64,000 nucleotides of DNA from Akkermansiaceae bacterium (GCA_024233115.1 JACKQB010000004.1:248001-312000), one strand, 5' to 3'. Counted from the first letter of the stretch, positions 32,066 through 41,544 are shown. Numbers and translations: made by a program. The notes: a model not told the origin generated them from the letters alone.

Positions 32066-33745
32066 TTATGTGTATTTGAGGACTTCCTCGATGGTGGTTT
32101 TTCCGTCGTAAATATTTCTCAGTCCGTCCTCGCGCAAGGTGTTCATACCCAGTTCGATGGCTTTCTGTTTGATGACAACCGTCGGGGCGCGGTCCGTAAT
32201 CAGGTCACGGATGGGGTCTGTGATATCGAGCAACTCAAACAGGCCACGGCGACCCCTGTAGCCGGACTGGTCACATGAGTCGCAGCCGCGGCCGGTGTAG
32301 AATTCCTTGTCGCCCAGTTCATGGGACGACACACCGAGCTGGTTGAGGAGAGCTTCGTTGGGCTCGTAGGATGCCTTGCAATCCTTGCAGATCGTCCGCA
32401 GCAGGCGCTGGGCGAGCACACCCTCGAGCGAGGCTGCGACAAGGAATGGCTCGGTGCCCATGTCAACGAGCCGGGTGACGGCGCCGGGGGCGTCGTTGGT
32501 GTGGAGGGTCGAGAGCACCAGGTGCCCCGTGAGCGATGCCTGGATGGCAATCTGGGCGGTATCCAGGTCGCGGATCTCCCCCACCAGAATTCGGTCGGGG
32601 TCCTGACGCAGGAAGGCGCGCAGGATACGTGCGAATGTCAGGCCTATACCTTCATGCACAGGGACTTGGATAATACCGTCGACATCATATTCCACGGGGT
32701 CTTCAGCGGTGAGCAGCTTGGAGTCGATGGTGTTGATTTCCTTGAGTGCGGCGTAGAGGGTGGTGGTTTTACCGGCGCCGGTGGGACCTGTGCAGATGAA
32801 AATCCCGTTAGGCTTGCGCACGGTGTCATTGATGTACTCAAAGATATTGTCAGGCATCCCGAGCATATCGAGGCTCAGGTTGATATTGCCGCGGTCAAGG
32901 ACCCGGAGTACGATGCTCTCCCCATGCTGGGTGGGCAGGGTGGAAACACGCATGTCCACCTGCTTTTCACCGATGTGTTTAACAATCCTGCCGTCCTGGG
33001 GGATGCGCTTCTCGGCGATGTTCATATTGGACATCACCTTGATCCGGGAAAGGATCGGTAAGGCGAGGTGCACCGGAGGCGGTGCCATTTCATAAAGGGC
33101 ACCATCGACACGGTAGCGGATCTTGAACTCAGTCTCAAAGGGTTCGAAATGAATATCGGACGCCCCCTCGTTGATCGCCTGGTAAAGCACCAGATCGACA
33201 TAGCGGATGATGGGAGCGGAATTCGCCTCCGCCTCGACATCCTGGGCACTAGGCTCGTTAGGATTGACGATGCCGTTTTCCAGCTGGCTCAGGATATCAT
33301 CCATCGCCTGTCCTTCACCGCCGTATGCATCGCTGAGTCGTTTTTCGACAAGGTGGTCGGGAGCAATGGCCAGAATGATCTCCTTACCCAGGGCAAAGCG
33401 CAGGTCCTCGACGACCTGGGGGTTGAGGGGATCGACCAGGCAGACGGTAAGCCCCTCGTTATCGACGTTGACCGGCAGGGCTCCATGCAAGCGGGCCATA
33501 CCGCCGGGAATCAGCGCCAGCAGTTCTGCAGGCGGGACGAAATTCGCGAGGTCGATCATACCGACGCCCAGCTCGTTGGCGATGATCGGCCAGACGTCGT
33601 CTTTTTCCTGAATCACCTCGTAATCGGCGAGTATTTCAGAAATCTCCTTACCGCTGTTCTCGACCTCTTGTACGATGTCAGTGGCAAGGTACTGATCGAT
33701 CAAACCGCGGTTGACGAAAATGTCGATGAGTTGTGAATTGTCCAT
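32066..33745 (-). CDS. gspE: Type II secretion/type IV pilus assembly ATPase GspE/PilB (second copy)
   Basis: 559-residue traffic ATPase. N-terminal MshEN-like domain (QLIDIFVNRGLIDQYLATDIV), then the core: SDIHFEPFETEFKIRYRVDG, Walker A GPTGAGKTTTLYAAL, Asp box, Walker B region ILVGEIRDLDTAQIAIQASLTGHLVLSTLHTNDA, and a zinc-binding CKDCKA...CDSCDQSG tetracysteine near residues 455-500. Hydrolyses ATP to drive pseudopilus assembly. It lies downstream of a closely related paralogue. Confidence 0.95.
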   Translation of the reverse strand: MDNSQLIDIFVNRGLIDQYLATDIVQEVENSGKEISEILADYEVIQEKDDVWPIIANELGVGMIDLANFVPPAELLALIPGGMARLHGALPVNVDNEGLTVCLVDPLNPQVVEDLRFALGKEIILAIAPDHLVEKRLSDAYGGEGQAMDDILSQLENGIVNPNEPSAQDVEAEANSAPIIRYVDLVLYQAINEGASDIHFEPFETEFKIRYRVDGALYEMAPPPVHLALPILSRIKVMSNMNIAEKRIPQDGRIVKHIGEKQVDMRVSTLPTQHGESIVLRVLDRGNINLSLDMLGMPDNIFEYINDTVRKPNGIFICTGPTGAGKTTTLYAALKEINTIDSKLLTAEDPVEYDVDGIIQVPVHEGIGLTFARILRAFLRQDPDRILVGEIRDLDTAQIAIQASLTGHLVLSTLHTNDAPGAVTRLVDMGTEPFLVAASLEGVLAQRLLRTICKDCKASYEPNEALLNQLGVSSHELGDKEFYTGRGCDSCDQSGYRGRRGLFELLDITDPIRDLITDRAPTVVIKQKAIELGMNTLREDGLRNIYDGKTTIEEVLKYT

Positions 33746-33832
33746 GAAAGATGTATAAGCTGTTAGGTGAATCCTGTTGAGTCCTCTTGAGTGTGGTGGC
33801 GGTGACGTGTTGGTCGGATTCGGTATCTGGGT

Positions 33833-35509
33833 TTAGTCGCTGTCTGCCATGGTGACACGCAGGACTTCTTCTGCGGAGGTGATGCCGGCGAGCACCTTGC
33901 GGATGCCGTCTTCGCGGAGGGTGCGCATTCCCAGCTCACGCGCCCGGCGGCGTAGTTGTGGTGAGGTCAGCTCCTCGTTGATGAGGTGACGTACTTCGTC
34001 GTCGATTTTGAAAAGCTCGAAGATTCCCATGCGGCCCTTATAACCAATGTTACGGCACATGTCGCAGCCCTCCGGACCCATGATGTCGCTTTCCGCGACC
34101 TGTCTGGCGTCCAGCTTGAGGGTGCGCAATTCGCGGTCATTGAGGATGGCCGGGGCCTTGCAGTGCGGGCAAAGTTTACGCACAAGGCGCTGGGCGATAA
34201 TCGCCCTGACCGACGAGGCGATGAGGAATCGTTTGATCCCGATATCCGCCAGACGGGCGACGGCACCAGGGGCGTCGTTGGTGTGCAGGGTTGAAAAGAC
34301 AAGGTGACCGGTAAGTGCCGCCTGAATGGCGATACCCGCAGTTTCCTTATCGCGGATTTCCCCCAGCATGATGATATTGGGCGCCTGGCGCATCATGGCC
34401 CTGAGGGCGGCGGCAAAGGTCATGCCGATGTCGGTTTTCACCATCACCTGGTTGATACCGGGCAACTCATATTCCACCGGATCCTCCACGGTGATGATCT
34501 TCCGGTCAGGCTTGTTGATGGTGTTGAGGCAGCCGTAGAGAGTGGTGGTCTTACCCGAGCCTGTCGGCCCCGTGACCAGGATGATGCCATCGGGCATACC
34601 GAGGAGTTTGCTCACTGTATCCTGGTCGTCCGACAGGAATCCGAGCTCCGGCAGACCGAGCATCAGGGAGGTTTTATCGAGGATACGCATGACGACGCTC
34701 TCGCCGTGGTTACTCGGCACGGATGACACGCGGAGATCGACCTCCTTGCCGGCCACGCGGATCTGGATCCGTCCGTCCTGGGGCAGGCGTTTCTCAGCGA
34801 TACTCATGGTGCCGCTCATCACCTTGATGCGGGCGATGATAGCGGGGTGTAGCTTTTTCGGATGGTTGTCCACCTCGATGAGCTTGCCATCGACCCGAAA
34901 ACGGATACGCAGCGAGGTCTCCATAGGCTCGATGTGGATGTCGCTGGCGCTCATCTTAAAGGCCTCCAGCAGCATGGTGGATACCATTTTGATGATCGGC
35001 GCGTCATCGGCGGAAGCTTCTTCTGCGCCCTCTTCGGTCACAACGGTAAACTCGGATTGCGCAGCCTCCTCGTCAACATCGCCACCGTAGTTCTGGTGGA
35101 TGACCTGGGCGATGGCAGAGGCCGTGGCGCAAATGGGGTTGATTTCACGACCCAGAATATGGGGAAGGCTGTCCAGGACCTCGAAATCGAGGGGGTCGGC
35201 GACGGCAACGGTCAAATAGGTGCCGTCGTCGAGCACCGGGACCGCACGGAATCGTCTGGCGACATCGTCCGGGATTTTATCAAACATATCCGGGGCGATG
35301 GGCGTGTGTGCCAGATCGATGTACTCCATGCTGGAGCTCTGAGCGCAAACCTTGGCGACTTGTTCCTCGCTGATACGCTTACTGCCGACAAGCCTTTCCA
35401 CGACACTTTCTCTGCCTTTCAACTGGCCGCGGGTGGTCTCGATTTCCTCCACAGAAACCAGTCCGGCTTCTGTCAGGAGTTCGAGGAGGTAATCTTCGTT
35501 AGAATACAC
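33833..35509 (-). CDS. gspE: Type II secretion/type IV pilus assembly ATPase GspE/PilB (first copy)
   Basis: 558 residues from a GTG at 35509; the only longer start is a TTG at 35569, whose added 20 residues show no homology to the paralogue, while the sequence from the GTG (VYSNEDYLLELLTEAGLVSVEEIE) aligns with the second copy's start. Core motifs are intact: SDIHIEPMETSLRIRFRVDGKL, Walker A GPTGSGKTTTLYGCL, IMLGEIRDKETAGIAIQAALTGHLVFSTLHTNDA, and a CPHC...CDMC zinc site. It is the first gene of the secretion set; two regulatory-looking direct repeats lie upstream. Confidence 0.93.
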   Translation of the reverse strand: MYSNEDYLLELLTEAGLVSVEEIETTRGQLKGRESVVERLVGSKRISEEQVAKVCAQSSSMEYIDLAHTPIAPDMFDKIPDDVARRFRAVPVLDDGTYLTVAVADPLDFEVLDSLPHILGREINPICATASAIAQVIHQNYGGDVDEEAAQSEFTVVTEEGAEEASADDAPIIKMVSTMLLEAFKMSASDIHIEPMETSLRIRFRVDGKLIEVDNHPKKLHPAIIARIKVMSGTMSIAEKRLPQDGRIQIRVAGKEVDLRVSSVPSNHGESVVMRILDKTSLMLGLPELGFLSDDQDTVSKLLGMPDGIILVTGPTGSGKTTTLYGCLNTINKPDRKIITVEDPVEYELPGINQVMVKTDIGMTFAAALRAMMRQAPNIIMLGEIRDKETAGIAIQAALTGHLVFSTLHTNDAPGAVARLADIGIKRFLIASSVRAIIAQRLVRKLCPHCKAPAILNDRELRTLKLDARQVAESDIMGPEGCDMCRNIGYKGRMGIFELFKIDDEVRHLINEELTSPQLRRRARELGMRTLREDGIRKVLAGITSAEEVLRVTMADSD

Positions 35510-35662
35510 TGTAAAATCTTCGCTTAAATGGTGAGTAATGAGTCGTGAAAAAAGCAGCTCCCATAACAATCCGTACGGAAACCATCCCTGTCAGACTGGT
35601 CAAGGCGGCACTCCCCGTCAAGCAGTCATGTTCGATTTTTCATATTAGTTTTCCTGATGATA

Positions 35663-35713
35663 ATTCAATGTAACTACAACACGCCTCGTTACTCAGATTC
35701 AATGTAATTACAA
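35663..35713. promoter_or_regulatory. Paired operator-like direct repeats between gspE and antiporter gene
   Basis: Two 17-base sequences, ATTCAATGTAACTACAA (35663-35679) and ATTCAATGTAATTACAA (35697-35713), differ at one base and have a 34-bp spacing, close to three helical turns. Each holds the palindrome TGTAAYTACA (perfect in the second). They lie in the divergent intergenic region, 44 bp before the antiporter start and about 150 bp before gspE. Likely binding sites for one regulator; which gene they control is not clear. Confidence 0.6.
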
Positions 35714-35756
35714 TGGTCATCGGTGCTTTTTATGCGTTCAATGACTTCCCTGATCC

Positions 35757-37577
35757 ATGACACCTCTCACCTATTTCACACTCGTGCTGGCACTTGGCAT
35801 CGCTGCCCAGTGGTTGGCTTGGAAATGCAAACTGCCCTCGATCCTGGTCCTGCTGGCCTTCGGATTTGGCCTGGGCCATTTCACCGGGGCCAACATCGAT
35901 GACTATCTGGTGGGCGATAACGTCCTGCTGTCCGCGGTGGGTCTTTGTGTCGCCGTCATCTTGTTTGAGGGCGGCTTGACACTCAAGTTCTCCGATCTGA
36001 AGGAAAGCGGCACCCCTGTCCTGAGGCTGTGCACCTTCGGGGTGGTGATCAGTTTTTTCCTGACTTATGCAAGCACCCGGTATCTGCTCGGGTTCGATTG
36101 GCGCGTGGCATCGCTGTTAGGTGCGATCCTGGTGGTCACCGGACCCACCGTGATCGCCCCCTTGCTCAGACACATCAAGCCGTCGCGGAAAATTGGCAAC
36201 GTGGTCAAGTGGGAGGGGATTGTCATCGATCCCATCGGCGCCATCCTCGCGGTGCTCGTCTATCAGGTCGCGATCGCCGGCAATGTGGATGCCGCCAGGG
36301 AGGAAATTTTCCGCGCGCTCGGCCTCACCCTGTTAGTGGGTGTGGTGCTGGCATTTATACTGGCGAAAATCATTGAACTCCTGCTGAAGCACCACCTGAT
36401 ACCGGACTACCTGCACTCGGTCTTTTTGCTGGCAGTGACCGCCACGGCATTTGCCGCCTCCAATGCCATCCAGCCCGAGTCCGGCCTACTCACCGTCACG
36501 GTGCTTGGTATTGCTCTGGCGAACCAGAAGTCGGTGTCCGTGAAACACATTCTCGAGTTCAAGGAGAACCTCCGGGTGTTGATCATCTCGGTGTTATTCA
36601 TCGTGCTTTCAGGGCGTGTCCAACTCAGCGAACTGAAAGATGCTCTGGTGCCCGGACTTGGACTGCTCGCCATGCTCATCGTGGTGGTGCGTCCTCTCTC
36701 CGTTTTTGGAGCCAACCTGTTTTCCAAACAAGTCAATCTGAAGGAACAGTTCTTTTTGTCATCGATGGCACCTCGCGGTATCGTCGCCGCGGCAGTCACG
36801 GCCATCTTTGCCCTTGAGTTCGAGCATGCGGTCCACGAGGGCAATTTAAACCAGGAAATAGGACTGGTTACCCATCAGATGGTCCCGATTGTATTTATCG
36901 TCATCGTCGGGACCGTGGCGTTCTACGGCCTGCTGGCGGCACCACTGGCACGCCGTCTGGGACTCGCCAGCAAAAACCCACGCGGCATCCTCTTCGCCGG
37001 TGCTGGAAAATGGGTCAGACTGGCCGCAAAGGCACTCAAGAAAGACGGTCATGACATCTTGTTGTTAGACACCAACTACGACAACATCGCCAGCGCGAAA
37101 CTTGATGGCCTCCCGGCTGTCCGCGCCAACATCCTTTCCGAGTATGTGGAGGAGGAACTCGAACTCACAGGATTGGGCCAGCTGATCACCACCACCCCCA
37201 ACGACGAGGTCAACTCACTGGCGGCGCACCATTTCGTCCACGTCTTTGGCCGGGAGAACGTCTGGCAGGTCGCGCCGACCGATGATGGTGCCCACCACCG
37301 GACAGCGGCGGCGGCACACCTGCGCGGCAGGATCTGTTTCCCGTCGCGCCCACAGTTCAGGCGACTGGAGAATTTTGCCGCCCAAGGTGCGGTGATTAAA
37401 AAAACGACCATCACCGGGCAGTTCACCCTGGAGCATTTCCAAGAGATGTATGGTGAGGATTACATTCTCCTGTTCCGGGTCACCGAGGAAAAAGGTCTAC
37501 AGGTCGCGTATGACGAAATGAAACCCATGGCACCGGGAACCACGATTTACGCGATGATCAGGCCGGAGGATGCCTAA
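35757..37577 (+). CDS. CPA1/NhaP-type cation:proton antiporter with C-terminal TrkA-N domain
   Basis: 606 residues. About twelve membrane helices cover residues 1-400, with family segments FGFGLGHFTGANI, LGAILVVTGPTVIAPLLRHIKP and EGIVIDPIGAILAVL (the Asp of the ion site). The C-terminal part (about 415-540) is a Rossmann RCK/TrkA-N domain (ILFAGAGKWVRLAAKALKKDGHDILLLDTNYDNIASAKLDG) that binds nucleotide and gates transport. Exchanges Na+ or K+ for H+ across the inner membrane; ion choice not decidable. A cis-regulatory repeat pair precedes it; a methyltransferase gene follows after 49 bp. Confidence 0.9.
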   Translation: MTPLTYFTLVLALGIAAQWLAWKCKLPSILVLLAFGFGLGHFTGANIDDYLVGDNVLLSAVGLCVAVILFEGGLTLKFSDLKESGTPVLRLCTFGVVISFFLTYASTRYLLGFDWRVASLLGAILVVTGPTVIAPLLRHIKPSRKIGNVVKWEGIVIDPIGAILAVLVYQVAIAGNVDAAREEIFRALGLTLLVGVVLAFILAKIIELLLKHHLIPDYLHSVFLLAVTATAFAASNAIQPESGLLTVTVLGIALANQKSVSVKHILEFKENLRVLIISVLFIVLSGRVQLSELKDALVPGLGLLAMLIVVVRPLSVFGANLFSKQVNLKEQFFLSSMAPRGIVAAAVTAIFALEFEHAVHEGNLNQEIGLVTHQMVPIVFIVIVGTVAFYGLLAAPLARRLGLASKNPRGILFAGAGKWVRLAAKALKKDGHDILLLDTNYDNIASAKLDGLPAVRANILSEYVEEELELTGLGQLITTTPNDEVNSLAAHHFVHVFGRENVWQVAPTDDGAHHRTAAAAHLRGRICFPSRPQFRRLENFAAQGAVIKKTTITGQFTLEHFQEMYGEDYILLFRVTEEKGLQVAYDEMKPMAPGTTIYAMIRPEDA

Positions 37578-37626
37578 TCGCTGCGTTTAAACTCCAAGAT
37601 TCAAACTCCAAATACCAAGAAGGGCT

Positions 37627-38391
37627 ATGTATGATCAGTTAGAGGCAAGGTTGCATGATGTGTTTTGGGCGGCTGAGGGTGACAATGCAGAGCTTCCGTT
37701 GATTAAGGGTTTCCTCCAACAATACGCTGGCTCCGCACTTGAGCTCGGGTGCGGCTCAGGGAGAATTTTACTTCCTTTGTTAGCAGACGGATACCTGATG
37801 GAGGGGTTGGATAACTCGGAGGATATGCTGCGACTGTGCCGGGAATCCGCAGGCGACTTCAGCCCCGTCCTGCATCACGCCGGCATGGAGGATTTCCGGA
37901 CCGGCTCCGTCTATGGCGCGGTCACCATACCGGCATTCACCCTGCAACTTTTGCCACCCGATACCATCGCGGAGGTTTTTGCCAACATCCGCGATCATCT
38001 CCACCCGGGCGGCGGGCTGTACTTAACCACCTTCATCCCATGGGCGGAGTTAACCGGTGAACTCGAGGAAGGCGTCTGGTTTCTCGACCAGGAAACGGAA
38101 CTACCCGACGGAAACACCGCGCAATGCCATACCCGCTTCTACATCAAACGCCTCTCACAAGAACTTCTGCGTGAACATCGGTACCAAATCCTGTCGCCCG
38201 CCGGAGAGGTGTTAGAATCCAGTGACAGCGTTCATAAGCTGACCTGGTTCTGGCCACGTGAGATCGGAAAAATACTTACCGACGCCGGCTTCAGCACGCA
38301 ACAAATCATCGGTGATTTTACAGCCGGTGAACCATGCGATGACAACAGCCAGATGATCACCGTCATCGCCAGACGTCACGACGATGAGTAG
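37627..38391 (+). CDS. Class I SAM-dependent methyltransferase
   Basis: 254 residues. SAM-binding motif I is ALELGCGSGRILLPLLADG (residues 36-54) with the acidic motif II MEGLDNSEDMLRLC; later YGAVTIPAFTLQLLPPDTIAEVFANIRDHLHPGGGLYLTTFIP fits motifs III-IV. Substrate cannot be told; the fold matches small-molecule methyltransferases. Starts at ATG 37627. The neighbours (antiporter and metal ATPase) do not suggest a role. Confidence 0.83.
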   Translation: MYDQLEARLHDVFWAAEGDNAELPLIKGFLQQYAGSALELGCGSGRILLPLLADGYLMEGLDNSEDMLRLCRESAGDFSPVLHHAGMEDFRTGSVYGAVTIPAFTLQLLPPDTIAEVFANIRDHLHPGGGLYLTTFIPWAELTGELEEGVWFLDQETELPDGNTAQCHTRFYIKRLSQELLREHRYQILSPAGEVLESSDSVHKLTWFWPREIGKILTDAGFSTQQIIGDFTAGEPCDDNSQMITVIARRHDDE

Positions 38392-38468
38392 CCTCCGTTA
38401 ATGAGATCGAGTCTCACAGGTTTTTCGGTTTCTATTTACCGCGTAGCAGCTAGAATCAAACCATTCCC

Positions 38469-40382
38469 ATGGATCACGATCATGACGAAGGCTCCTGGCC
38501 ACTACTGTTAGGCAGCGCCATTCTCTGCGGACTGGCCACTGTGGCCGGAATCATCGTGCAGCGATTCCCCGATACTGAAAACATCGCGCTCGGCATCTAC
38601 CTGATCGCCTACATGACCGGTGGCTGGGATGCGGCGTTAGACACCCTGGAAAAACTGCGCAAACTCCGGCTCGACATCCATTTCCTGATGATCGCCGTGG
38701 CCGTGGGCGCGGCCTTTATCGGTGCCTGGTGGGAAGGTGCCGCCCTGCTGTTTCTTTTTTCCCTCAGCGGTGCCCTCGAAGCCATGGCGATGGCGCGAAC
38801 CGAGCGGGAAATCCGTTCCCTGTTTCGTGAAGCACCCAAGATGGCACTCTCGATCCAGCAGGACAACAGCACCAGGGAGGTGTCCGTCGCCTCCCTCCGT
38901 ATCGGTGAAAAAATACGCATTCTCCCGGGCGAGCAGTTCCCCACCGACAGCCGGGTGGTTTCCGGCGCAAGCTCGGCCGACGAGTCATCACTGACCGGCG
39001 AATCCGCACCGGTTGACAAACGACCGGGCGATGCGGTTTTCAGTGGCACCATCAACACCTGGGGCAAACTTGATGCGGTGGTCGAAAAAGAAGCCGGCGA
39101 TAGCGCCCACGCCCGCATCATCCAGTTGATCACCGAAGCCCAGAAATCAAAAGCTCCCTCGCAGCGCTTCACCGACAAGTTCGGCACCACCTACACCATC
39201 GGTATCCTGCTGCTCTCACTCGCCATGTTTTTCATCTGGCACCTCGGTATGCACATCCCCGCTTTCCTGAATGAAGGTGGTCAGAAATCCGCATTTTACC
39301 GCGCCATGACCCTGCTGGTGGTGTGCTCGCCCTGCGCCTTGGTCATATCCATCCCCAGCGCCATCCTCACAGGCATTGCCAGCGGAGCACGGCGCGGCAT
39401 TCTTTTCCGTGGTGGACTGGCGGTGGAAAACCTTGCCCAAATCACCCGCCTTGCCGTCGATAAAACCGGCACCCTGACCAAGGGGGAACTCGAACTCGTC
39501 GGCATCGAAACCAATCCCGTGGGTGCCGACCGGCAGCTCCTCGACCTCGCCGCCGCCCTCTCGCTCAACTCCACCCACCCGCTGTCGAGGGCGATCCATA
39601 CGGCACATGCCGACCGGGCGGGCGTCCCGCGCAAGGTGACTGATTTCCAATCACTCCCCGGTAAAGGACTGAGCGGCATCATCGATGGCAAAGCGGTGAC
39701 CCTGGGCCGCAGGTCGCATGTTGTTGATTCGGGGAAAGCAAACCCATGGCTCGAATCCCTGCCATTGCCCGAAGCCGGACTCACCGAGGTCATCGTGCAC
39801 AGCGACAACCTGACAGGACGGCTACTGCTGCGCGACACCCCACGACCGGAGGCCGCCCGACTGATCCGCCAACTCAATCAGCAAGGTGTCAAAACATCCA
39901 TGCTCACCGGCGACCGGGCGGCATCGGCGCAACTGATCGCCGACGAGGTAGGGCTCACCGATTTCCAGTATGAACTTCATCCCGAGGACAAGGTGGCGGC
40001 CATCCGGAAATGGAAAGAACAGGGCGACAAGGTCGCCATGGCAGGAGACGGCGTCAACGATGCGCCAAGTCTCGCCATGGCGGATGTATCCATCGGTATG
40101 GGACTGCGCGGCAGCGACGCCGTCCTGGAGCAAGCCGACATCGTCCTCACCCACGACAAGCTGGAAAGCCTGCTCGACGCCTTCCAGCTGAGTCGGCGTT
40201 GCCGTGCCATCATCAAACAAAACCTCGCCATTTCCCTGGGTGTCGTGATCCTCCTCGGCCTTGCCGCCATCGGCAGTTGGATCCCGCTGACCCTGGGAGT
40301 GCTCGGCCATGAGGGCTCCACCATCGTCGTGGTGCTCAACAGCCTGCGGATCTTGTTTTTCAAAGGTCAAGGCGATGCGTGA
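38469..40382 (+). CDS. P1B-4-type heavy-metal P-type ATPase
   Basis: 637 residues. Phosphorylation site DKTGTLTKGE (Asp331), the TGES loop as SLTGESAPVDK, and hinge MAGDGVNDAPSLA are intact. The membrane metal site reads CSPCALVIS (Ser287-Pro288-Cys289) rather than CPC, and the last membrane segments have HEGSTIVVVLNSLRIL. SPC plus HEGS/T and the absence of an N-terminal metal-binding domain (only a short His/Asp-rich MDHDHDEG tail) define the P1B-4 subgroup, whose members export Co2+ or Fe2+ (Zn2+ or Ni2+ in some). Its stop codon overlaps an 18-bp direct repeat that recurs at the far end of the mobile island. Confidence 0.9.
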   Translation: MDHDHDEGSWPLLLGSAILCGLATVAGIIVQRFPDTENIALGIYLIAYMTGGWDAALDTLEKLRKLRLDIHFLMIAVAVGAAFIGAWWEGAALLFLFSLSGALEAMAMARTEREIRSLFREAPKMALSIQQDNSTREVSVASLRIGEKIRILPGEQFPTDSRVVSGASSADESSLTGESAPVDKRPGDAVFSGTINTWGKLDAVVEKEAGDSAHARIIQLITEAQKSKAPSQRFTDKFGTTYTIGILLLSLAMFFIWHLGMHIPAFLNEGGQKSAFYRAMTLLVVCSPCALVISIPSAILTGIASGARRGILFRGGLAVENLAQITRLAVDKTGTLTKGELELVGIETNPVGADRQLLDLAAALSLNSTHPLSRAIHTAHADRAGVPRKVTDFQSLPGKGLSGIIDGKAVTLGRRSHVVDSGKANPWLESLPLPEAGLTEVIVHSDNLTGRLLLRDTPRPEAARLIRQLNQQGVKTSMLTGDRAASAQLIADEVGLTDFQYELHPEDKVAAIRKWKEQGDKVAMAGDGVNDAPSLAMADVSIGMGLRGSDAVLEQADIVLTHDKLESLLDAFQLSRRCRAIIKQNLAISLGVVILLGLAAIGSWIPLTLGVLGHEGSTIVVVLNSLRILFFKGQGDA

Positions 40383-40387
40383 GCGCA
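40370..40387. repeat. 18-bp direct repeat, left end of mobile island
   Basis: AGGCGATGCGTGAGCGCA, identical to 44996-45013. It spans the last codons and stop of the metal ATPase gene. ATGCG-TGAG-CGCAT around 40374-40388 is also a small hairpin. Confidence 0.75.
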
Positions 40388-40443
40388 TGGGCAAAGGACT
40401 AGTTTCCCACCCTCGTCGACAGGTCGCCACCTAACAGAACACT

Positions 40444-41544
40444 CTATTCCAGCCGCTCCTTGACCAGCTGCCGCATCGAGTAGAGCCGGGTCTGCTTTTT
40501 CCGCCACCCCACACCACTCAATGGCCGCGCCCCGGTCTTGCGTTTTTCACTGAATCTTTCACGGGCCTCTTTGAACACCTTGTCGACAAAGTCCCGACTA
40601 CCAAACGTCACGCCGTCGCTGAAATACCGGACCCGGCACCTCAACGCCTCGCCAATGCTCAGCTTGCCACCCTTCGCCAGCACCTTCTCCACGTCCTGTC
40701 GACGGAAGCCTTTCCGCACTTGTTTGACCCCGCCTCCCGTTTCCCTCCGCTCGGCGAACACCTCCTCGCCATCCGTGAACAGCATCATCCGGTACCGCTC
40801 CGCCACGCCGTCGCCCCAGCTCTGCAATGGCTTTGCACCCTCCCTTTTTAAATTAAAATCATCCGCACCGGCCAGAATCCTGCAATACCCGTCCCGCGCC
40901 AGCTTCCGGCCCCGTTTCGCCGTCGGCTGCATCGCCTCGCCATACGAACTCCACTTGTAGTCCTCGGGTTTCTCCACCATCCCCGCCCGGATCGGGTTCA
41001 GGTCGATGTAAGCCGACATCACACGCGCCGCGTAACCATCCTGCACCAGCACACTCTTGAACCGCCCCTCCCACAAGGTTCCCTTACGCGCTTTCTTGCC
41101 GTTATACCACTGGGTGAACCGCTGCTTGAGCCCCTTCATAAACGACGACAGGTCGTGCATGCGCCGGGTGTATTTCGCCTTGAACTCCTCCACCGCCGCG
41201 TCCGCACCCTGCCGCCGAAGCCGCCGCACCATTTGCTCGATGTCGAGGTAATACAGCTTCGAATAAATCGTTTTCATCCGCTTCAGGAACTCATCGTCCC
41301 CCATCTCCACCGCCGCCCCCCGCGCCTTCGGCGGCACCTCCACCAGCAGGTGGAAATGATTGCTCATCACGCAGTAGGAAAGCACCCGCACCCCGCAAAA
41401 CGCCTCATACTCCCGCATCATGCGCACAAAAACATCCTTCTCATCCCGCCCCAACACAAACCGCCGGTCGATCACCCGGGAAACACAGTGATAAACCGAC
41501 GCCGAAACCTCGGCGGAAGGGGATAGAAAACGTGGCTGATACAT
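40444..41544 (-). CDS. REP-associated tyrosine transposase (RAYT, Y1/IS200-like)
   Basis: 366 residues. HUH-type Y1 transposase domain: YHCVSRVIDRRF near residues 18-29, the metal-binding MSNHFHLLVEV (His63, His65), a candidate catalytic tyrosine in FTQWYNGK (Tyr147), and GTLWEGRFKS then AYIDLNPIRAGMV, typical of RAYTs. About 150 C-terminal residues form a basic extra domain. RAYTs are single-copy house-kept enzymes thought to move REP repeats rather than themselves. Intact frame with a normal ATG. The many palindromic repeats in the window are possible targets, but no matching repeat is seen right at its flanks. Confidence 0.9.
   Translation of the reverse strand: MYQPRFLSPSAEVSASVYHCVSRVIDRRFVLGRDEKDVFVRMMREYEAFCGVRVLSYCVMSNHFHLLVEVPPKARGAAVEMGDDEFLKRMKTIYSKLYYLDIEQMVRRLRRQGADAAVEEFKAKYTRRMHDLSSFMKGLKQRFTQWYNGKKARKGTLWEGRFKSVLVQDGYAARVMSAYIDLNPIRAGMVEKPEDYKWSSYGEAMQPTAKRGRKLARDGYCRILAGADDFNLKREGAKPLQSWGDGVAERYRMMLFTDGEEVFAERRETGGGVKQVRKGFRRQDVEKVLAKGGKLSIGEALRCRVRYFSDGVTFGSRDFVDKVFKEARERFSEKRKTGARPLSGVGWRKKQTRLYSMRQLVKERLE

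Noticed and set aside
37600..37620. Repeated AAACTCCAA near 37590-37620 and AACTTCAAACT near 5688-5716 as regulatory repeats
   Set aside because: Short, low-complexity and not palindromic; no consistent spacing to start codons.
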